A stretch of 64,000 bases of DNA from Phialophora verrucosa (lineage: Eukaryota > Ascomycota > Eurotiomycetes > Chaetothyriales > Herpotrichiellaceae), in contig MSED01000004.1 in assembly GCA_002099365.1 (NCBI GenBank), positions 248,001-312,000 of the forward strand, written 5' to 3'. This document shows, piece after piece, positions 57,475 through 64,000 of this stretch. Made by a program: the position numbers and the translations under genes. Every line of letters starts with the position of its first letter. Within the stretch, counting starts at the first letter, position 1. The notes under the pieces were generated by a model. That model saw only the letters and a list, made by a program, of their open reading frames with translations. It was not told the origin of the DNA and did no database searches.

Positions 57475-60064
57475 GGAGTAACAATGATGGGAAAGGCATG
57501 GGCGCTACCGTAGAGGAATAGGCAAGATGACTACTAGGTATACCGCATCTGATAAGCTGGGGCCCCGGATTACGAGTATGGACCCTCCTCCGCGTTTTCG
57601 GGGATGTTTCTCCTATCGCCTTCACTCTGTTCTTGTCGGAAATTGAAGCGAGGGCAACCGAGTCGAGGTTGGACCCCCTCCGCGTGTTCGGGGATGCTTG
57701 GCCTATCGCCGTGCGTTCCGCTCTTGTCGGTTAGAAGATCCCGGCGCCAATCCAATCGACATCCTCCCATCAAGGCGATACTAATAAGCATGTCTTTGTG
57801 GTATCTAAAGGCTGTCCCGGTGAGTCTGGTGGCAAGCCTCGAGATTCTGCGACGTCTGAACGTGCTAATCATTCTCCTGCCACGATCTGTCATGTTTACC
57901 AGTCCCGTTCTAGTTAAAACACAGTCATGCGGCCTGATGCTTCATTGTACACCCACAGCGAAGAACCACCACGGAGATTTGGTCATCGTCCACTGAAGTA
58001 TATCTACAGGCGATTGGGTATCTTTGACGAGACCAAGGCACATCAACTCCCATGGCAGAAGAGTTGATCTCAAAGAGTGGCGGGTGGGGAAGCGACGCGA
58101 TCTCTGAACAACTTTCGCGGCTCAAACCTTCGTTATAGTGCTCAGGTACCACTCAGGTACCAGGATCCAGTTACCGTGGCCTCCATGACAGCCTTGTGAG
58201 CTACAATGGAGGCGAGAATCTTGAGATGCTCATGTGCTTGCGTGAGGAGCACTCCGTGGCAACAGCACACAGATATGCAAAAGTGACAGAACGACCCCAT
58301 GGCTGTAGCAATGCAATGCTAATGTCGGCTTGATGCATAGCACAATGGCCATCTACAATGCATTCTGCGACCGTGTGCTTATGGTGCTTCTAGGTTCCAA
58401 CGGGCCCATTCATAGACGCGGCCAAACGCCGGCCATGGATCGACTAGGTACACACAGCGCATCAACGCCGGAGCGGCGCCTGAAGACCTTCAGAGGGTTC
58501 TGAGCAAGCTGCACGCCTCTCGTCGTCCTCCGCTGCTCCTTGGACGGGTTCACCGAAAGAAGAATGGATGGGACGAACGGATTCAGTTGGCCGATTACGA
58601 TGCACGCGTGCTGACGGGCATAAAGCAGGCTGCAGCGTTTCACAATCATCATCGTCTTCACGCCGTGCCCGGCAATGTCATGCCCTCCCCTCAGACTTCT
58701 GAGGTGCGTCAGGCGTGGCGATGTAATCGTGTCGTTTGAATGGGTTGACCTGGCAGGCACGTTGCAAGGAGCACTCGGCGATATGGAACCCACGTCGCAT
58801 ACTTTTCATGTCACTCTAGATGCCTCACGCCATAATGGCTGGCCTAAAGACCACTTTGGTCAGCCACCCTCCGATCACCATCTCGTGGCCGAAAGCAACA
58901 AGTCCATATCTGCCTTGTTGGAAGCATCGATCAGGTCCAAAGGTAGACGCCAGCCAAATTCCTGGGAGCACAATCCTCCACAGTCAACTAGTAACGGAAT
59001 ATGGCATATCGACAAGGGCGAGGTAATTGCGATGGAGCATCCCGCTGAGGCGCTGTATGCCAACGGTGATGTGGACAAACATGCCTCGTTCGAATATCTC
59101 TCGGCTGGAAAGGCGACGATCTGCGTGCAACACATCCGGTGGCATTCTTAGGCATGGATGAAGGTGCTGGTATCGGATCAGGCCCCGGCCAAGCTGTGCA
59201 GCGTGTGCGAGAGAGAAAATCTGTAGTTTTGATTCCTCCGGAAGAGTATTCTGCTGCACCGGGAGAAAGTAAGTAGCACTAGACTATCGAAGTGAGTCCT
59301 GAACAGATCGACTCCGAGACTTGTCGCAGTATGAAGTAAATGTCAAGCTACAACTGGAGCCGAGTTTCAGCCACGTTGCGTTTGCAAGGGAGGTGAAGAG
59401 CTTAGGTTGGCGTCCTGCCCTGGAAGAGATGAGCCTGGCAGGTTATGACTTTGGGCGGGGAGCATATGTTAGGAATCAGTGAGAAAATACTCCCTTTATT
59501 GTGCCTATAGATGTGGTGTCTATCCATCTCCTCGCCAATGTCAACATCTATCCTGCTGCGCGGGCACTTGCAGGAGGAGGATCTCTTGTCCGCTTGGAGT
59601 CATGCGCTCGGCAGGCCATTACCAATTGCAAATGTGATCCTGCCGGATAATGCACAATCGCCCAGCTGTTTGGGGGAAAGACGAGGGGGGGAGGAGGAGG
59701 AGGGGGGCATTTGCGATAGGGCCCGCTAAGGCGCGAGAGCTCGAAACAAGATTTCACGCGATCATTTCCTGGGCGACGCTGCTAAATCAGACTTCTATCA
59801 GCAGATACACCGATAACGACGCGTCAGAATGCCAGTAATTATGGTCTGCACAGAATGCGTGGCCTGTTTATGGGCAACGACTTCCACGGTTTTCGTTTCC
59901 CGCGGCGGCAGCCGGCGACAGATTGTGGAGGAATGATCGCGGAGAAGCGACCCATAATATTGAACACCACGGCTCCTTATATTTTGGAGCGACACACTCA
60001 CAACTACAGCCTTGGGAAATGGAATAATTGTGTGTCTTGAAGCCTTTCTACATCTACCCCCACC
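57475..60064. other. 2.6-kb gene-poor stretch with a possible decayed gene
   Basis: No gene with a recognised domain. A 158-codon plus-strand frame (58675-59151) and an exon-like run at about 59335-59480 ending in a stop look protein-like, but they do not join in a consistent frame. They may be remnants of a decayed gene. A G/A-rich tract lies at 59688-59707. The direct repeat at 57580-57730 is listed separately. The right end must contain the promoter of the second monooxygenase. Confidence 0.4.
57580..57730 (+). repeat. Two 60-bp imperfect direct repeats, each with CCG-N6-CGG
   Basis: 57580-57639 and 57671-57730 align with about 80 percent identity by eye and a 91-bp period. Both contain a CCG-N6-CGG element (near 57590-57601 and 57680-57691) and share CGGGGATG, CCTATCGCC and a CTTGTCGG end. 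Paired CCG/CGG triplets are the kind of site bound by Zn2Cys6 dimers. They lie just after the transporter stop; function unknown. Confidence 0.65.
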
Positions 60065-61946
60065 ATGTCGCGACATCACTATGACGCCCTCATCGTCGGC
60101 GCCGGCTTCGGCGGCATCTACCAATTGCACAAACTCCTTTCTCTCGGCCTGTCTGTACGAGTCATCGACGTGGCCGGCGACGTGGGTGGCACATGGTACT
60201 GGAACCGATACCCCGGCGCTATGAGCGACACCGAGTCGTTCGTGTACAGATATTCCTGGGACACCGACGATCTCCAAACCTACCCTTGGAGCCACCATTA
60301 TGTGAAGCAACCGGACGTGTTGAGATACTTGGAGCACGTTGTCGAGAAGCATGGCTTCAGGAAGTATATGCAGTTCAACACGGAGATGGTGGGTGCAGAT
60401 TGGGACGACGAGGCCGGCGTTTGGAGAGTTGAGGTTGGTAACGGAGACGTTTTCGTCGTAAAGTACCTCATTACTGCGCTGGGACTGTTGTCAAAGGCAA
60501 ATTATCCTGATATTCCCGGCATCGACGAGTTTCAAGGCGAGATGTGCCATACTGCGAAGTGGAGGCCCGACTTAGATCTCGCCAACAAGAGAGTTGGAGT
60601 CATTGGATGTGGATCGACAGGGGTGCAGGTCATCACGGATATTGCAAGCAAAGTCAAGACCTTGACGTCTTTCCAACGGCATCCGCAGTATTCAGTACCT
60701 AGTGGCGATGGGCCCGTGAGTGCTGAATACAGGGAGCACGTCAACCAGAATTACCCGGAGATCATGAAACAGGTTCGCAACTCGATATGCGGATTCGGAT
60801 TCGTGGAGTCGACGACTCCCTTCCATTCATTTCCCGAAGAGCAACGGGAGCAGATCTTTGAACAACTCTGGCAGAAAGGCAATGGCTTCCGGTTTATGTT
60901 TGGTGGATTCAGCGACATCTCCACCGAACGCGAGGCAAATGAGGCAGCGTGTGCATTCATACGGAAGAAAATCGCCCAGATCGTCAAGGACCCTGAGAAG
61001 GCCAAGAAGTTAATGCCCCGGGACTTTTATGCAAGAAGGCCTCTCTGTGACGGCGGCTACTATGAGCAGTTCAACCGAGACAACGTCGACATTGTGGACC
61101 TAAACCAGACAGCCATCACTAGGATCACACCCAAGGGGATCGAGACCGAGGATGGCACCGTCCATGAAATGGACGTCATCGTCTTTGCCACCGGCTTTGA
61201 CGCGATCGACGGCAACTACAACCGCGTGAGGATTCGTGGCAGGGCAGGGAAGACGTTGAAGCAACACTGGGAACCGGCTGGGCCGACAAGTTATCTCGGG
61301 GTTTTTGTACCTGGATTTCCGAACTTGTGCATGATTACTGGGCCCCAAGGTCCTTTCAGCAACATCCCACCAGCCATCGAACTGCATGTTGAACTGATTT
61401 CGTCGATGATTGAGCGGGCAGAGCAAAGCAGGCGACTTGCGCGCGTCCCGGGTCAGGATGTCATCGAAGCACTCCCCGAAGCAGAAGAAGACTGGATCCA
61501 ACAGTGCGAGAGAGCAGCAGAAGGAAGCTTGTTCAAAGAAACTGCATCCTGGATCTTTGGCAATGTGAGTTCGCTCCCTTCCACGTGTCGCTCCATCCAC
61601 CAAGTGAGCGAGGCTTCCACCTTGGTCGCGATGCCCGGGTAACCTCGTTGTATTCTGGGCGTTTACACAAGTGCTATACCCGACCTGATGTGCCTCTTCT
61701 TCTTTCTCCTTTTCGGATACTCTACTAACGACTGGCCTTCAGAACGTCAAAGGAAAGAAAGTTGCCTTACGGTTTTACTTCGGTGGACTGGCCAAGTATC
61801 GAGAGGCTGTCCAAAGTATGATTGATGATGGGTACCGAGGGTTCAGGCCACTGGGTGAGCAGAGCGCGCCATCAGCGACCACGGTGCGTGCGGATTATGT
61901 ACCTATCGAAGTTGCGCGTGTCCCGTCGGGGATGGTTGAGAGCTGA
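60065..61946 (+). CDS. Flavin-containing monooxygenase, Baeyer-Villiger type
   Basis: Exons 60065-61564 and 61743-61946 sum to 1704 nt (567 aa). The intron of 178 bp is long for this window, and gene finders ignoring it would end the protein at 61642. FAD Rossmann motif GAGFGG at residues 12-17, WYWNRYPGAMSD near 42-53, NADPH motif GCGSTGVQ near 182, and the fingerprint FQGEMCHTAKWR at 156-167 with His162 intact; the last residue is Arg rather than Pro or Asp. The C-terminal exon supplies the conserved RFYFGGLAKYRE block. Same family as the enzyme at 19399, but clearly diverged from it, so this is not a recent local duplicate. It may work with the adjacent carrier and regulator. Confidence 0.92.
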
Positions 61947-62479
61947 TGACGAGGAGACTTCTATATTAGCTCCAACAAGCACGGTATAAAGAGTGCATGC
62001 ACTCCTCGATGATAGGCTCCGACTGTGTGCCTATGTCTCTGGCTGTTGCAAGACTCAATCGTAAGCGACCTGCTACTGCTGGCCAGAGTTGTGAAATGAC
62101 AGATCGTCCTTCGCTCCTTGTTGTGGCGTGCTTCAGAAGGAACAGTGCGCGCCTCGTATTATCGAGGTAGAACGTGGCTTTTCCAATAGTCGGAAGGAGG
62201 CTCATTCTCGGCTCTGGTGATTGGATCTATGTTTCACTAGAAGAGATGGACAAAGGCTACTGTTCTGCGTTCGAGACTGCTGAATATGTATTCCCAAGGT
62301 GCCTTGAATGCGCACGGCTGTAACCTTGTGCTTAATTTTATTTTTGATGCCATCAGAATCCCTAGTCAACTGAAGGCTGATGCTTCGTGCAATTTCCACG
62401 GCCTCACAGTGGCCGTTGCAGCATAATGCTCTCATTACCCATCATGATGCAAGCATAATTCCATGGAGTTGTTCAATCA
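61947..62479. other. Convergent spacer
   Basis: About 0.53 kb between the 3' ends of the second monooxygenase (plus) and the F-box/LRR-like gene (minus). Nothing coding is supported. Confidence 0.5.
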
Positions 62480-64000
62480 TCAGTCCCTGTATTCTTCATC
62501 GTCACTTGGCTCGCTGTCGAGAAAGTCGTTTTCACGATATTGTGTCTCAGCCGGACGCTGGTCGGAAATGACTAAATCTACCACATCACATCTGGCTTGC
62601 ACAGTCTTCGGAGTTGAAGCATCACTTTCGTCGCTGTTCTCACTCCGGCTGCGCTCCTTGAGACGACTTTCTGCGATCCGGGTACTCTGGCGTTGTGATG
62701 CGGAGGGTTGTCTCATGGAGCTTGACGTCTTGGCGACAATGTTCGAAGGCTTGTCTGTGTTGAGGAAAACATTTTCAAAGACAGGCATCCAATTCTGTCT
62801 CATTTTTGCACGGTCACGCCAGCTGGCATCCTTTAGAATGACTTTGAGGCTGAGTTTCTTGAGAAAGGGCAAATCCTCGGATGCGTCCACCAGCGACGCG
62901 AAGAACTTTTCAGCAGCTGCTTCAGTAACTTGCCGCATGTTTTCGATTGATATGCTGATGAGTTGGGATGGCCACGTAGGAGGTCCCTTGGGCAACAGCT
63001 CGTCAAAAAGAGGGTCACGATCATGCCAGGACGACGGGTCGATGTACACCATATCGATCTCGAGCTGTTGCAAACTTGGGCACAGTGTCCTGAGATTGGC
63101 CATAAAGCCCAAATCCATGGACTGGTTGTTGTTGAGTTTGAGTGACTGCAAGCTATGCCCAGCCGAGGATAAATATCCCTCGAGGACGTCAGACGTCAGA
63201 CGAGAGCAATTTGTGACCTCGAAGTGAAGCAGACCTGGCGGCAGCATCGGCATGGTGATTTCGTCCAAAATAGCGCAGTTTCGGAAACATAGTGATCGTA
63301 ATGCAGACAAACTCTTCAATGCTACGGCAAGGAAGCTCCGTGCAGAGGCGACGTCAGCATTCTCCGACTTCTCAGGGAGAGTAAGGTTGAGAAAAGTGAG
63401 GTCGCGCAAGTGCTTGAAGGACGGCCTGGAGTGGGCAGCCATAGCCTCCTTAAGGACATCGGTTGTGTTGGGGAACCTCCCATTCCAGTCAAAGCTCTTC
63501 AGGACCACATTATTACTCTCCAGGCGTCTGATAAGATCAAGCGGATAGGTCCAGCGCACCTTTTTGGCTTCGGGTTGCGCCCAACTAACAGTTGTCATGT
63601 CGTCATAGTTCGAGTAGAGCCGTATACCTTGGAGCTGAGGAGTAAGTGGGATCAATTCGTCCAACGAAATGCCACCCTTTTTGACTAAGAGATGCTTGAC
63701 TTCTATGTCCAAATACCGGATCTTTGACCGGAAGGAAGTGGAAAGCGAGCCAGGATCGTCCTGATCCTGCTTAAGCAGCCTCATGAGGCCGCGCGCTCGC
63801 TGCAGCGGATACAAAGGAGGACTGTAGAGCAGAGTTGCCATGCAAGCATCGTGAAAAGATCGGCATACACTTCCAGTGGTGCAAAGCCAATTGATTGATG
63901 GTTGTTGCCTTGACATGGGGCCATAAAGAGGGTAGGCAGCATATTGCATGATGTTCACCAAGACAAAGTATGGCAATGTCTGCCATGGTGGTATGCGCGC
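62480..64000 (-). CDS. F-box/LRR-like protein, 5' end cut by the window
   Basis: A continuous minus-strand frame runs from the right edge to the stop at 62480, about 506 codons. Near the edge it reads IPPWQTLPYFVLVNIMQYAAYPL, an F-box start of the type found in fungal SCF adaptor and DNA-repair-annotated F-box proteins. LRR-like segments follow: KHLRDLTFLNLTLP, LRSLCFRNCAILDEI, SLQSLKLNNNQSMD and SLQQLEIDMVYID. The last 90 residues are charged and acidic (SEPSDDEEYRD). It likely selects substrates for an SCF ubiquitin ligase. The true start lies outside the window, and additional 5' exons are likely. Confidence 0.82.
   Translation of the reverse strand, partial: ARIPPWQTLPYFVLVNIMQYAAYPLYGPMSRQQPSINWLCTTGSVCRSFHDACMATLLYSPPLYPLQRARGLMRLLKQDQDDPGSLSTSFRSKIRYLDIEVKHLLVKKGGISLDELIPLTPQLQGIRLYSNYDDMTTVSWAQPEAKKVRWTYPLDLIRRLESNNVVLKSFDWNGRFPNTTDVLKEAMAAHSRPSFKHLRDLTFLNLTLPEKSENADVASARSFLAVALKSLSALRSLCFRNCAILDEITMPMLPPGLLHFEVTNCSRLTSDVLEGYLSSAGHSLQSLKLNNNQSMDLGFMANLRTLCPSLQQLEIDMVYIDPSSWHDRDPLFDELLPKGPPTWPSQLISISIENMRQVTEAAAEKFFASLVDASEDLPFLKKLSLKVILKDASWRDRAKMRQNWMPVFENVFLNTDKPSNIVAKTSSSMRQPSASQRQSTRIAESRLKERSRSENSDESDASTPKTVQARCDVVDLVISDQRPAETQYRENDFLDSEPSDDEEYRD

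Noticed and set aside
58410..58793. A 127-codon minus-strand frame in the gene-poor stretch
   Set aside because: No domain, no splice partner and overlap with an equally unsupported plus-strand frame.
1..64000. tRNA, rRNA or CRISPR features
   Set aside because: No tRNA B-box with matching A-box, no rRNA sequence and no regularly spaced repeats were noticed; a dedicated tRNA scan was not possible here.

Overview
The window looks like nuclear DNA of a filamentous ascomycete (Pezizomycotina). Genes carry short GT-AG spliceosomal introns of about 45-70 bp, there are Zn2Cys6 transcription factors, and a 15-kb block is stripped of CpA and TpG in the manner of repeat-induced point mutation (RIP). 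Species cannot be named from the sequence. Exon chains were built by hand from splice signals and reading-frame continuity; summed exon lengths divide by three in every gene except one P450.

Left accessory block (1.4-21.1 kb). Amidase, amino-acid/auxin-permease-type transporter and a fused hydantoinase/5-oxoprolinase lie in tandem on the minus strand. A very large transcription factor with two complete Zn2Cys6 modules, a pyruvate-decarboxylase-type TPP enzyme and a Baeyer-Villiger-type monooxygenase lie in tandem on the plus strand. The two arms diverge from a 0.7-kb spacer. This resembles a regulated catabolic cluster for a cyclic amide, lactam or amino-acid-derived substrate: uptake, C-N hydrolysis, alpha-keto acid decarboxylation, carbonyl oxidation. 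That role is inference.

Housekeeping block (21.3-32.4 kb): an F-box protein, BRX1 (60S ribosome biogenesis), MAK10/NAA35 (NatC subunit), ATP15 (F1 epsilon), RPC82 (RNA polymerase III) and QCR2 (complex III core 2). RPC82 and QCR2 share a divergent promoter region of about 390 bp.

Cytochrome P450 and class II aldolase/adducin protein (33.5-36.8 kb). The P450 has nine recognisable exons but a net one-base deficit, so it looks like a recent pseudogene or a base error.

Nested transposons (37.1-52.3 kb). An outer DNA element has terminal inverted repeats of about 40 bp, an 8-bp target-site duplication and repeated subterminal TCCGT motifs. It is split by an 11.7-kb Ty3/Gypsy-type LTR retrotransposon with 298-bp LTRs and a 5-bp duplication. 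The interior is heavily RIP-mutated; the outer termini are largely spared.

Right accessory block (52.6-64 kb): a Zn2Cys6 regulator, an allantoate-permease-type MFS transporter, a 2.6-kb gene-poor stretch with a 60-bp direct repeat, a second Baeyer-Villiger-type monooxygenase, and the 3' part of an F-box/LRR-like gene cut by the window edge.
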